Positions 43,020 through 54,246 of a DNA stretch of 64,000 bases are shown piece after piece. This stretch comes from Perkinsus olseni (taxonomy: Eukaryota; Perkinsozoa; Perkinsida; Perkinsidae): NCBI GenBank assembly GCA_013115135.1, contig JABANP010000223.1:1-64000 (forward strand), written 5' to 3'. The position numbers and the translations under genes were made by a program. Each line of letters starts with the position of its first letter. Position 1 is the stretch's first letter. Under the pieces are notes generated by a model that worked only from the letters and a program-made list of their open reading frames with translations, ran no database searches and was not told the origin of the DNA.

Positions 43020-44227
43020 CGAGACTGCAGGAGAATATCGTTCCGAATTTTGCAGCGTAGTGAACTAGTTCGATCCCGATTACAGTCGTTAAAAGGGGAA
43101 GCCGCAGATTTTGATACGCACTAGCGCCGCGATCTGAACGACGCAGCGCAAATTCCGAGTCGGGGCAAATATTGTTTGGTATGAAGACAAACTCTACATT
43201 GCTTGCAGCTCGGATTCCAATGGTGGGTTAAAAATATAGTCGGAGCCTTCGGGGTCACTTCAGGGAAGAATCTTCTGAGTTGGGGAATTAGATGCGTTGT
43301 AGATTGTTTTCTCGGTGTATTCGCTGTAACATTTTCGTATCATACGTATGGAGAAATGTCCATGGGCGAGATTATTCCCCCTTCAAGACCCGCCCACGGA
43401 GCAAAAAAATTTTCATGGATTTCTTCGCACTACCGATACTTGGTGTCCTTCTTTCAGTCGATTCCTCGCCGTCCGCCGGTATCCTCGTCCGAGCACTAAC
43501 TTCAAGGCTATGCTCCGGCGCTACTGTACTCGCTGGTGGTTGCGCCGCTGCTACCGCGGCTTACAAATACTTCGAAGATGATGATGACCGCAGCGTGGCC
43601 ACTGCTGACCATGCATCTCCTGCAGCGCTGACTGACCGGTCGCCGACGTATGAGACTGTCGTCCCCTCGAGGCTGTGCCCACCACTGCTAACTTCAACCT
43701 ATTTAGCCTTCCACATTGGACAAAGAAGGGCAACGAATTAAATGATCGTGTTTCTGATTGACTATATACCGCGAAATTCCCTGATATATGTTACATTTTG
43801 CCGGGGTTGCCCAATGGCGCCTTTGGCCTTGCGAAACCACTGTCTTCTGAACAATAACAATAGGTGACCCGAGATTAGTCGCATGGTGATTTTACGGCGA
43901 GTGAAGCTAGTCCAGTGCGATATCCACTGAGAAACTCGTGAAGCCATATTGTGAGTTATAATTACTGGTATTCTATTCAGCTAGCCGTCGTAAATTATAT
44001 AGCTAGAGGTGTCAGAATGGAGGTCACTTACACTCAGTTGGGTATTCGTGTTGTCAATCGTCGATATGGCGTGGCGAGCTTCGACGGACGCGCGCTCCCT
44101 GTGGTTGCGATTGACTGGAAGTAGGCTGCACTGCACAAACTACACGTTAGCTGCCGGATGTGATTTGGTGGTCATCGTGATTCACGAGTCGTGAAGTAGC
44201 CTGCTTCTCAACTTCAGTGGAGGTTAG
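43020..44227. other. No firm gene; contains one member of a dispersed repeat
   Basis: A T-arm-like string TTCGATCCC lies at 43060 just before an AG. A frame at 43413-43740 (ILVRALTSRLCSGATVLAGG) could be an exon. The segment from about 43690 to 44020 matches 47630-47925 in part. Confidence 0.35.
43955..44017. repeat. Dispersed repeat, member A
   Basis: TATTCAGCTAGCCGTCGTAA and ATTATATAGCTAGAG are nearly identical at 47868-47925. This copy continues into the intron-associated motif AGCTAGAGGTGTCAGAA. Confidence 0.7.
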
Positions 44228-44915
44228 TTGTGGATGATAAAAATGCCAGAGCAGATACACCCGAGGCGCAGTAGCATGACGGTCAACAGGGCTATTTTCA
44301 CCCATGAACGTGTACGCAGAATGGGATCTAGGCATGGCGGCACAAACTGTACGCGTGGCGCCACGCAGTTCCTTCGCTCTGGCCACGGGCTTGATCTTGT
44401 TGGCGTCAGGTATCTGTACGCAATCGGAGGAGAATCTGAGAGGCAGTTTGTCGCCACGGTGGAAGCCCTCAATACCCAAACTAATGAATGGCATCCAGAA
44501 CCCCCGACAGAGACGCCGCGGCCTCTGGTTGGGGCCGCGTAATCCAGAGGGATGATCTGCTTCCCTGCGCCAACGTCATCGGTGGTGATCTAGTAGATCA
44601 GATCTACGGTCAACTCCTCCCCGTTTCTCGGACCTAATCTAGATCTTGGATACCACTGTCGATCCCCATATATGGTCGGTTCTTTCAGTACGTTTGAGCA
44701 TGGGGAAGTCAGGATGCGCTGCTGCATGGCTTGACGAGTCTAAGGAGTGCCTTGGTGTGTTTGTGCCCAGACTGTCTCTACCTCGGAGCCTCCGAGTCGG
44801 AGGTAGTGCCGTTGGAATTCACTCATTTCATACCACTCGAAGTGTAGAGGTTGTCCCTATACTGCACAATAATTGTCTCCGATTTCAAGTTTTTGCTGTG
44901 TCGTTTATAGCGTGA
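44228..44915 (+). CDS. Kelch-repeat protein fragment, exon limits uncertain
   Basis: YLYAIGGESERQFVATVEAL...TNEWHPEP is a kelch blade with its Gly-Gly and Trp, and a second block downstream (DTTVDPHIWSVLSVRLSMGK) fits a neighbouring blade. The two lie in different frames, implying an intron around 44540-44640. Start and end are not established. Confidence 0.5.
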
Positions 44916-47867
44916 CGCTAGAGCGCATTACTCAGATGTTATTGTTATTCGAGCTCGTGTAAAGCCTACGACCTTTACTCAGAACGAGTGCTTTGGGTTC
45001 AGTTAAATTTACTACAAAGTCGTCGATATTCCTATGCGAGTGACTTTGGTGGTTTCTACGACAATCGTGCCCGAGATGCCTCCGCCAAGGGCTCGTTGCC
45101 ATCGTGTTATTTCGGTGAGCGGTGTGAAGCCTCCGGCCGCTGAGGACGTTGGGACCGCTGGGAACCGAAGGGATCCGTTCTCCGTATCACGAGTGTATCG
45201 GTCCGCTGAGTTGGTCGGTGAATTGGCTGAGCATTGAGGTTGAGCATTAGGCTGCTGCCGCTCATCCTGTTGGAGTCTGTATGTTTTCTAGTTTCGTGGG
45301 TGACAGTGTCATCGTGACATGCCGAACCCTCGCCGGAACAGCGTACAGAGTGTGATGGAGAATATAGCAATGCTGGCTGAGTTTCACAATCGTGGGGTTT
45401 TTGATAACCCTCCTTCTCGTGTAGAATCTTGCGAGTCTTTGTCTCTCTTACGCTAGGAGATGCTATCTCCGAGATAGAAGTCTTGGGATGCGTGGATGCG
45501 TGACGCGGCGCATAATATGCGCTTTGGGCATGTCTGGGCCTTCAAGGCTAAGCCGCGATGGCTCACTTATTTTTGGCCCTTCTGACTGGGCCCTGGGTCT
45601 CCGATGGTGAGGCGGAGGAAGCTTTGTTCCAAGGCCGGACGGCTCCTGCTGTATGCGGCGGATTACCCGACTCGAGTCAGTTCACCGTCTCTCCTTCGAC
45701 TATTCACGGCATGAGAGAGTTAGCCAGGCTCGATCAGAAAAGCGAAATTGCGATAATTTGACTCCGAGGAGCTCGGCGAAGAGGAGGTAGATCTTCGATA
45801 GCCTTTTGATAGTTGTTGCTATCAATGATAGCCTATCATAGTACGGACAAGAAATCGTAGCAATGCTATGCATGCATACAAGTTAGTTATGTGCGCTCAA
45901 TGCACTGTACGTTATATTGTGGTTGAGTGATTAATTAAACTTCGGTCATAGAGCGGTATACCGGCCGTATTCTTAAATCGCATTCTACGAGTTGAAAATT
46001 TCAACTTGAAACCAATTCGGTTGGTGAGAGCCTCAGTGGTGTGTTGTGGATGACGATCGCATCGTATCTTATGGCATATCTTATCACACCTCGCTCGGCC
46101 CATCGGTTTCTCCATGAGCCATTTCGTAACCCCATTTGCCCACACTTCATTCCATCAGTGTTTGCGATGCATCACTCGTTGCACGCGTATGAACTCTAAT
46201 AAAGTTACTCTATAGTCTTAGTCCTATAGCTTTAGGCTGGAGCCTTTAGCCTAGTTTATCTACCCCTTCCTGATATCGCAAAACGTGCTCTCCTCTTGCT
46301 GGCTTTTCGTTCTTGTGATTTGGTTGGAGCGGATCATCACGATTTCGTTCTTCAACGGTTGAACCGCTCCCAAGTTGGGAATCTGCAACTCAGCTGCACC
46401 TAAGAGAGTGCCTCCTCGGGGGAGTGGGCGGGCTATGGGCATGGGTATTCGTATGCCGCCCGGTTGTGACAGTCCTCAACCACTCGTGGTGCGCGAGCTC
46501 TCCCGAACTGCAACTTGATATGTTCAGTCTGGTTTTCGCCCAACCTTCCGCCGACTCCCAACTCGGAAACATCCTCAATGAACATCAACATCACAACAGT
46601 CATGATAGATACTCCTCTACTGTTTTACCATCGCCACGCGCCCGTGTCGCTCAGCAAGCTCCAATGCTGCAGCCATGTTGTTATCAACGAAGGACTTGAT
46701 CCAGTCGTTCTCTCCTTGATACCATTCGGGAGGGCTTGCCTCAATGAGCGTGACCAGAGCTTCACACTGCTCGTCACCATTACGTATAGGAATGAACGTT
46801 AGGATCGCGTCCTTCATGTGAGCGAAAGGAAAGACTCTAGCGAAAATCCCGTCGATATTTTTCTTCTGCCCTTCGACTATTCCCATGCGTGCACGGCCCT
46901 CTCTAAATCTGATTTTGGCACGTTTCCCGTCTGTCCTGAAAGCGACATACTCATTATCAGCCGCGGGAGCTGCTGAGCTTGAATACTACTCATATGTAAC
47001 TGAGTTGTTCGACACGGTGTCCTCCCAAAAAATTGCTTTTCCTGGGTCGAATTCTAGTTCAAGCAAGTACAAGCGGCTGCCCGAATACCTAGCCACGCAG
47101 TCGTTGCCGGAAAGGAATACTCGTTCACGTTGGAGGCCACTCTGCAAGGCCGCCGCTGAGGACAAAGGCCGAGATGATTATCGAAGAGTACGCGGAGAAG
47201 GCGAGCATGACAGGGCGAATACCAAAATACTTAATTTTGAATACCGATAGTTTTCACCGAGCTGAAACTTGATTAGCCTTGAAGGTGCGTTGATGAGCAA
47301 CGATCTGTAAGGATGGCAACGCAGCAGGCGTGGAATTCCGTTTCGTTCACGTCGGGGGCGCTTGCCGTGCTGATCGACACCATGGGCGGGCGGTCCTAGA
47401 AGCGTGAGTTGTATGGTTGCACCGCCTCTCTTGACTCAAGCGCACACGGCAGGCTGCTCTCAAGTATGATCTGCCAGGTTATTGCCCTGAGGGCAGCGAC
47501 CTACTAGCCCTGCTGACTCAGCGGCAATGCTGATCCAGCAGATGACCATGCCTCGGCCATCTCGGAAACCGATAGAATTTTACTACCGACCGAAACCAAG
47601 ATATTAGCAACAGCAATGATGAGCGGTACACCACTGCTGAGTTCAACCTATCTACCCTCTCAGACTAGATAGAGTAGAGCTACAAATTGAAACTTCGTGT
47701 ATCGTATTGTTTTTAGACCGCGAAATTGCATTTTTCTCAATTACGTCAAATGACGACGGAGCCACCATGTAGCCTTTGCCTGAGCACTTTCGTTTGCGTG
47801 CTGCCAACCAATAGCCGCATGGAGCTACTCATTGTGACGCCCACTGAGAATCTCGCGGAGCTATTTA
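44916..47867. other. Long stretch with no firmly supported gene
   Basis: The best candidate is a minus-strand frame at 46617-46886 (RVFPFAHMKDAILTFIPI...PPEWYQGENDWIKSFVDNN), which reads like protein but has no motif I recognise. AT-richer patches occur near 45800-45950 and 46190-46260. Confidence 0.35.
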
Positions 47868-47925
47868 TGAGTTATTGGTATCCTATTCAGCTAGCCGTCG
47901 TATATTATATAGCTAGAGAATGAAG
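47868..47925. repeat. Dispersed repeat, member B
   Basis: Partner of 43955-44017. Similarity extends upstream discontinuously (accgcgaaatt, ttcaacctat). Confidence 0.7.
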
Positions 47926-49030
47926 ATCACAGCGCACACAGTTGGCTGGTCGCGTTGTTAATACCGTATGTTGTGCCATTTGGGTGTATCGGGTGACATA
48001 GGACGCAATACACAGGAAAGGTGTGCTAAGCAATGTTAAGCCATATATTTCATAGTGGAAGTGTCTCGTCTCGAGCACAGCGGAGCGAAGCGCATCACCG
48101 TAGTTCCTGAGCATCACGCTATGATGCGTGTGGGTTCATGTGTCCAACGCACCGCCGGTAGCCGAATCGCATAGTGGACTGTCAGCCCGAGTGAACTTCT
48201 ATTCTGTTTTGCCACTATCTTATGTCGAATCATGAGAACGCCCCAGTACAGCCTAGGTGTAACGTATCGGGATGCATGGCCAAGAAAGAGTAGGAGCAGG
48301 CTCCTGCGGCTCTTGTCTTGGCGTGCAATACCTGTTGCGTAACTCGAGAGGGCACCGTGATTATGACCAAATTTTCTCGAGGCTTCATTCGAACCTTCAG
48401 GTTGATTCACTTGAAGACTTGCCATCATCTCGCGTGCGTTGAGCATAGACCGCGTGACGGCCGCTGCTGCGTTTGCCGAACTTCAGTGAGAAGTCGGCAG
48501 GACATGGAGAGGGTGGCGGACCACTCGAGTGAGACTCTCTTGCTCGCGATGAGCCGCGTCACACACGGTGATTCCCAAACGCCTTCCTGAGGATACTCGA
48601 ACGTCGAATTAGAACACGCCGGATCATAGTGGGAGATCGCTCTCTCGCGAGAATTCAGTGAAGATATCATCTCGTCGGGTTGCTGATTGATTCGAACTCA
48701 AGGCCATCCTGCCTTACTGGATGGGCATACCTTGCCCCACCTCGCTTCTCATTCACCGGTCCTCTCACGGAGGCCTCATTCTTGGCTAACTGATCACCAC
48801 AACGCAATTGGCGCAGTAGCGCCAGCAAACTTCTACCAAGTGCCCGGAACGAAATGGCGGGAGATCGCGTTTCGCGATTGAATCGAATTAATGTCAGATA
48901 ATGGGTCTCTCACTTCTAGTCGAGTAGCACCGACTGACTGGCTCATCATAATGCCCACTCGGTCCATCACTGACTACGTCGTGGAAGCGGGGAAGTTCTG
49001 GGTGAACACTGGCACTGCACGTGTGATTAC
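47926..49030. other. No firmly supported gene
   Basis: A T-arm-like string (GAGTTCGAATCAATC on the minus strand) is at about 48690. The rest holds ORFs without motifs. Confidence 0.35.
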
Positions 49031-49610
49031 CACCCATCTCTTGCCCAGGAGACTCAGAGGCTCAACACATACTGGCAGAGAATGGAGTCGGAGGAGCGCG
49101 ACATGGCAAGGTTAGTATCCTACTGCTGTGAACAAGTCGTCTCGACGGCCTATTGTGATCCGTTAGGAGGAATCAGGCGATCTCGAAAATTCGGGCGAGG
49201 ATAGAAGAAGCCAGAAAAGAGCTGTGAGTGCCCAATGGCCGTCGCCGGCTGAGTTGGACTCGTAGCCGATGCGCTTGCAACTGAACGCTGAACTCTGTTT
49301 CGCTTTATTGATTCTGAGCTTTTTGAGAGTATTTGTGAGAGCTGTGAGTGGCATAACTTTTTTTCCTGAGAAAACAAGTAGACGGGACTGATAGTGGGCC
49401 ATGATTCGCGGCGTATCTTTCCTACGTACGGTGCCCTTGCATCGACCTGGTCCCACTTCTTTGATACTCAGGAGATCTCTAAAGCAAGAACTGGATTCGA
49501 GCAGAGCCACCAATCTCCAGCTGGAGAAGCGACTGTCGACCGGTTCGGCAGATGCTCTCCGAGATGCCCGAGAATTCGAGGTTGACGACTTCGACTTGTC
49601 AATACCCTAG
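49031..49610 (+). CDS. Coiled-coil protein, 3' exons
   Basis: Short charged exons ETQRLNTYWQRMESEERD, KIRARIEEARKEL and SLKQELDSSRATNLQLEKRL, ending FEVDDFDLSIP at 49610. Donors such as GTGAGTGCC follow the exons. The 5' end is not found. Likely structural or cytoskeletal; not recognised. Confidence 0.45.
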
Positions 49611-50419
49611 GAATTCCGAGATCGCCTCGGACGCGGTTCACAGAGCGCTTGATATTGGCTTCTCGTTGTCACCTGTCGTGGCCGGAGCTGCTGCCTGGAT
49701 GGAGCCCGTCACTTTCGATTCTTCAAGCTTTGCCTGGTGTTTCTCGAGGTCCTACACCGTAGTGTCGTGTTAACGAACAATAGTGATCATGTAATCGGAG
49801 TCTCAGTTCAATTCTATTCATTCAGTATAGATCAACTCCAAGAAAGCCTTTGGCATTATACGGTTCGAAGTGTGTCCGTCAGTTAAGGGGTCAACGCCGT
49901 CGCCGGCTTAGTCAGGCACTGATGGGCTAGCAACTTGACGGTTAGAAGTTCCGGTGGAAAAGCAGAATCATTCCGCCGTATCACTGCCGTCTCTTGGCGA
50001 TCTGAACTGCAAACCAGAACTTTTCTCCTCAAGGATAGAGGCTGGCGCGAGACAGATCAATGAGTTTGGTCGAACTCATCAATGAGTCTCACGCTCGACC
50101 AAGCCCGTTGCTCTGAAGTCACACTGTGTGAGTCGTAGAATCTCCATCCGAAGTTCAGTATGGCTCTACCGTTCACCCATCCTGAGTGCGGCAACGTCTT
50201 CCCCTGGGGAAGTTCCTCAGATGTGGCAAAACGACGCTTTGAAAGCCTAGGCAGAAGAGCTCTCAAGAGGCACTTGTCACGGATGGCAATATCCTCTTCC
50301 GCCGTTATTTACTACATCTGCAACGAAATGAAGAGAATTACATCATCAACGTCAACGAACATGCAACATCCGTGCAGATCTAAGAGCAGTCGCGGCCCTA
50401 GGGGCACTTAACACAGAGA
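49611..50419. other. No gene supported
   Basis: No motif-bearing frame. Confidence 0.4.
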
Positions 50420-51748
50420 TCACCACTCGTCTGTTCGCCTCCTACTGCACCCTAGTCGAACAAGCCAGGCTAGAGCAGAGGAGAGTCGCGTTGCTCGTCT
50501 GCAGCGAGCTGAGTGATGCTCTTCCCACAACTCGGGCTTCACAGCTTCGTTCACAACGGGCCTTGGCGGAGTTGCAATACCGACTTTATTGCCATCAAAG
50601 TCGACATACAAGTCGTGTTCTATGAAGAAGGGCTGGCCCAGTTGGAACGCATCGAAAGTCGGATAACTCTTCAAGCCTTTCTGCAACGAAATTTCACACC
50701 AACCCACCTCGTCGCAAACTTGCACATGATTGCTCAGATGGAGCTCAAAGAATGTGTCCGCGTCTTCTTTAAAAACGATAACAGGGAGCTTATCGACTAT
50801 AGTCCTGCGTACCACGATGCAATCATCACCCCTTAGGATGGCATCCAGCCCCAGGACATCTGTAGGGTGTGTCCTCACCGACCTCCAGCCGACACGTTGC
50901 GGGCCAACCTCGGCTTGAATAGCATCCAGGACCATTGTAAAGAACTTGTCAGGAACCGTGGTCCAACTACTGCCAGTGTCAATCACCACTTCAAGAGGCT
51001 TTTGCGCGTCCGCGTGGCTGAAGTCGCTCACTCGATCCCGGATGGTAGGGCTCCTCACTTGAACGCTCGATACCGTTATCGCGAAGGGGGCTTTAGCAAA
51101 CGAGAACCCCACCAGGGAAAAAATGGTCATCGCTGATGTTTCATCGGGGAACTCGCCTAGCACTAGCTGACCCGTTATCGTCACAGACAGCTTTGATGCG
51201 TGAACCGAGAAAGCAGTCTGAGGGATTTGTCGTAAACTCGTGAGCTGTTTGAGGAAGGGCGGCATCACAGCTCCTCCTTCTCCTGCGCTGCTACGTGAAG
51301 GTATGCTCAGCCCGAGGAGAGCATACGGTTGAAGGCCGCTTTGAGCACGCGTGCATCCCACCACGAGACCCATCTGTAGGTTTCTGATCTCTCGCTCGCC
51401 AACTTTCATCGTCACATTACGAATAACGAAGTCTACGCTGTGGCCACTGCCGAAGTAAGCTGGGTGTATCTTCTGACTGAGCAGGGTGGTGAGGTTGCAC
51501 GGGTTGGTCCGGGGGCAAAAGTAGCAACCCGTGCGAAGGTACTGGCAAGACCCAAGGCCGTAGATGCTCTCATACCAACCTCCATAAACTATATACGACT
51601 TAGCGCTTCCAGTGTCCACGCGCAGTCTCACAGGCCAGCCATCAAACTTCATCTCTACTTCGTTGCGCTCCATCGGAACACGAAGCGCTAAGGAAACCGA
51701 AGCCGACTGCAGAGCAGCCGTCAAAGAGAATATTGCGGGTATTGACAT
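50420..51748 (-). CDS. Pepsin-like (A1) aspartyl protease, secreted, single exon
   Basis: A 442-residue ORF with a hydrophobic leader (MSIPAIFSLTAALQSASVSL). The two catalytic motifs are DTGS at 45-48 (RLRVDTGSAK) and DTGSS at 257-261 (VIDTGSSWTTV). A cysteine-rich loop follows the first (SCQYLRTGCYFCPRTNPC). Length and two-lobe spacing fit A1 proteases. There is no pro-segment of normal length before the first DTG, so it may be synthesised without one. Unlike its neighbours it has no introns. Confidence 0.88.
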   Translation of the reverse strand: MSIPAIFSLTAALQSASVSLALRVPMERNEVEMKFDGWPVRLRVDTGSAKSYIVYGGWYESIYGLGSCQYLRTGCYFCPRTNPCNLTTLLSQKIHPAYFGSGHSVDFVIRNVTMKVGEREIRNLQMGLVVGCTRAQSGLQPYALLGLSIPSRSSAGEGGAVMPPFLKQLTSLRQIPQTAFSVHASKLSVTITGQLVLGEFPDETSAMTIFSLVGFSFAKAPFAITVSSVQVRSPTIRDRVSDFSHADAQKPLEVVIDTGSSWTTVPDKFFTMVLDAIQAEVGPQRVGWRSVRTHPTDVLGLDAILRGDDCIVVRRTIVDKLPVIVFKEDADTFFELHLSNHVQVCDEVGWCEISLQKGLKSYPTFDAFQLGQPFFIEHDLYVDFDGNKVGIATPPRPVVNEAVKPELWEEHHSARCRRATRLSSALAWLVRLGCSRRRTDEW

Positions 51749-52009
51749 TAGTGTTGATAAGGGAGAACTCTAAGACTTAGGGTCTAAGTCTGCCGATAGC
51801 CATCGGGCTTCAGTTCACGACGAGTGGCCGGTTCTCCACTCATGAGCTAGGGTTCTTGACTCTAATTAGGTAACCCCTTCAGTTGATTCTCAGTGGCCTC
51901 AGAAGGCGCGGATTTGTTGGTATGTCCGCTCGTACACTCTGAACTTCACAGTCCTAACTGTAAACTGCTGTGAGGTACAAAGTCCTTGAGAGCCTCCGAG
52001 GATAAATGA
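51749..52009. other. Upstream flank of the protease, no gene
   Basis: It should contain the protease promoter. I see no recognisable element. Confidence 0.4.
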
Positions 52010-52290
52010 AGCAAGGGAAAATCCAAGGGAAAGGTACAAAATCCAAGGAAGCGCGTGCGACAGGAAGGCAAAGGTACCAGAAAAAACCCTGAGTTGCGGG
52101 TGAAGGCAGGAATGAGAAAACCGAAACCTCTCTCGAAACCCGACAGGGCAACCCGATCCCCGAAAATGCTTCCTCGGATTTTGGGGAATTACCCGATAAC
52201 CGCTGCTTGCAAATTGCAATGCCACAATGCATCTGCCCGCTCACTAAGCGCGCGCCCCGGGCAAATACTTGAAATACCCTAAGAGTTCAA
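52010..52290 (+). repeat. Dispersed repeat, member 2
   Basis: Shares GTACAAAATCCAAGG, TTGCGGGTGAAGGCAGGAA, TCTCGAAACCCG and GATCCCCGAAAATGCTTCC with the minus-strand copy at 24270-24575. Confidence 0.5.
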
Positions 52291-52401
52291 GACTATCCCC
52301 GCAGTTTCTACCAGGATACCCGATTTTTATGATTCCCTCCCCTTTCGCTCCTCGAAACACGTTGGGAGCTCGCGTCTCTCATATCGTGGACAGCTTCTGT
52401 A

Positions 52402-52945
52402 ATCAGTACTACTAGAACCACTATGATCTCAACTTTACCTCCTTCGGCGCCGAGGGCCCTTGTAACCAGCATCACTACAACTGATATGCCTCATCTTCAA
52501 TTACGTTGGCTCCGAGGGCCCTTGTAACCAGCATCACTACAACTGATATGCCTCATCTTCAATTACGTTGGCTCCGAGGGCCCTTGTGACCCTTTAACTA
52601 GAACTACGATGACCTCAACTTCAACTACGTTCTCGCCGAGGACCCTTGTGACCCTTCAACTAGAACTACGATGACCTCAACTTCAACTACGTTCTCGCCG
52701 AGGACCCTTGTGACCCTTTATAACTGGAACTACGATGACCTCAACTTCAACTACGTTGGCGTCGAGGACCCTTGTAACCAGTACTACTAGGACTAATATG
52801 CCTCATCTTCAACTACGCTGGCTCCGAGGGCCCTTGTAACTAGTACTAATAGAACTGCTATGGCATAAACCACAACCACCCTCAAATGCGTTGACCCTTG
52901 CGATCAGCACTACTGCAGCTACGACGGTCTCAACCCCAGCAGGTG
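52402..52945. repeat. Minisatellite, ~66-bp units, about seven to eight copies
   Basis: Each unit contains CCGAGGrCCCTTGTrACC, a variable ACTAGAACTACGATG part and CTCAACTTCAACTACGTT. Two near-identical unit pairs are visible (52478-52548 with the next, and 52620-52690 with the next), pointing to recent local duplication. Confidence 0.88.
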
Positions 52946-53622
52946 GCCAAACCTCCTATTTTCTAACGTTCTTTCACGTAGCCGTGTTGAATATGAAAGT
53001 TTCATCGTGAAACGCGACAAATGTTACTTGAAAGGGGCTGCTGCACAGAGCAAAGCATCATGTATAGTGCTGTGTTAATTGACTAAGATTGATATAAGGT
53101 TGATTAAGAGCGATTCGTGTATGTCCACTCGCCATGATGCAGACGATCATAGTCTGGCCTTCGCCCTTTACGGAGTCGCCGCTTCAGAGGCGGCGTGCTG
53201 GCTTCGCTACCTGCGGATGATGGAATCTTCGCTCGAATTAGCGGTAAATGGAGCTCGTGGAGACGCTAGCTACTGAGCTTACCCCTGCATTCATCATCTT
53301 CGCGGCCTCTTTTCAGGTTTTCGCTGTGGCTTGGCTCCCGAACTGTGTCCACCATCGAAGCGCTCAATTCCGAGGCCGGATGTACCTTAGTGTGAGTGTG
53401 TTCTCAATGTTGTGGTAGGAGCTTGTTCACCTCTCGAGTATGGCCTTCAGGGCTCCCACATGAATGCCGTTGATTAGTTGTGGCCGAGGAAGGCGCACCA
53501 CCTAACAACTGTGATGTAAGAGTCTTCAATAGGACCCCGTGATGAGTGAATTCGCGATGAGTGCTCAGTAGTTATCAATCTAAGATTTACTGCTTGGTTG
53601 TCCTTGACCAGGTTCTGGCAGC
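52946..53622. other. No gene supported
   Basis: ORFs without motifs. Confidence 0.4.
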
Positions 53623-54072
53623 TCAATCGGTGGCAACATGTCCTAGTGAGAGACAACACATACATGCTAGCTTCTTCGCTAGTCCTACATCGGGTAATTC
53701 TGCATCCTCCTCGTCCGAACCATCGTCCGCCGAGCGGTTTTGTGCTGTTGCGGGAAGTTCCTTGCTCCCATATGAATGTGCCTCTGTGGTCTCAGGTAAT
53801 TCTGCCGCCATTGCTGAGTCTCCCATGAAGAGACGCCGAGGTACAGGCAAACCAGGCTTCGGCGGTCTGGAGCGCTGTCGTCCACGCACATCTGGTTTGT
53901 TACTGGACTCCTGCGGTGGTGATCCTATGGCCTTCGCCGCTTGTGGTAAGGTCAGCCTCGGAGGGTCCTGCCCGACCAGTGATGCCACGAGTTCTTGATT
54001 GCGCTTAGCATACGACTTGTCAATCTCTCTGGCCGATGTTCGTGTGTACCTGAATGCCGGAAGTGCTCGCAC
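53623..54072 (-). CDS. Hypothetical ORF, possible C-terminal exon of the MULE transposase gene
   Basis: A 149-codon frame (SYAKRNQELVASLVGQD...) with a basic proline-rich part and an acidic part (DDGSDEEDAELPD). It lies on the same strand just after the SWIM exon. An alternative donor in that exon could splice to it, but no boundary is certain. Confidence 0.4.
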   Translation of the reverse strand: MRALPAFRYTRTSAREIDKSYAKRNQELVASLVGQDPPRLTLPQAAKAIGSPPQESSNKPDVRGRQRSRPPKPGLPVPRRLFMGDSAMAAELPETTEAHSYGSKELPATAQNRSADDGSDEEDAELPDVGLAKKLACMCCLSLGHVATD

Positions 54073-54246
54073 TCGACTGAGGAGGTCTATCTAGTCTATT
54101 TTATCTGCTCGCTCGATATTCTTAGTATGTGTATGGCATTAGTATAGTGGAGCGATTAGTCATTGGGAGTCATAGAGAAATTCAATCTTCCCACAATTCA
54201 TGCATGCTCAACATTCTTATCCTAGGTACATCACCGGATTCCATTA

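Noticed and set aside
53623..54072. Firm assignment as the MULE C-terminus
   Set aside because: No donor in the SWIM exon gives a unique in-frame join.
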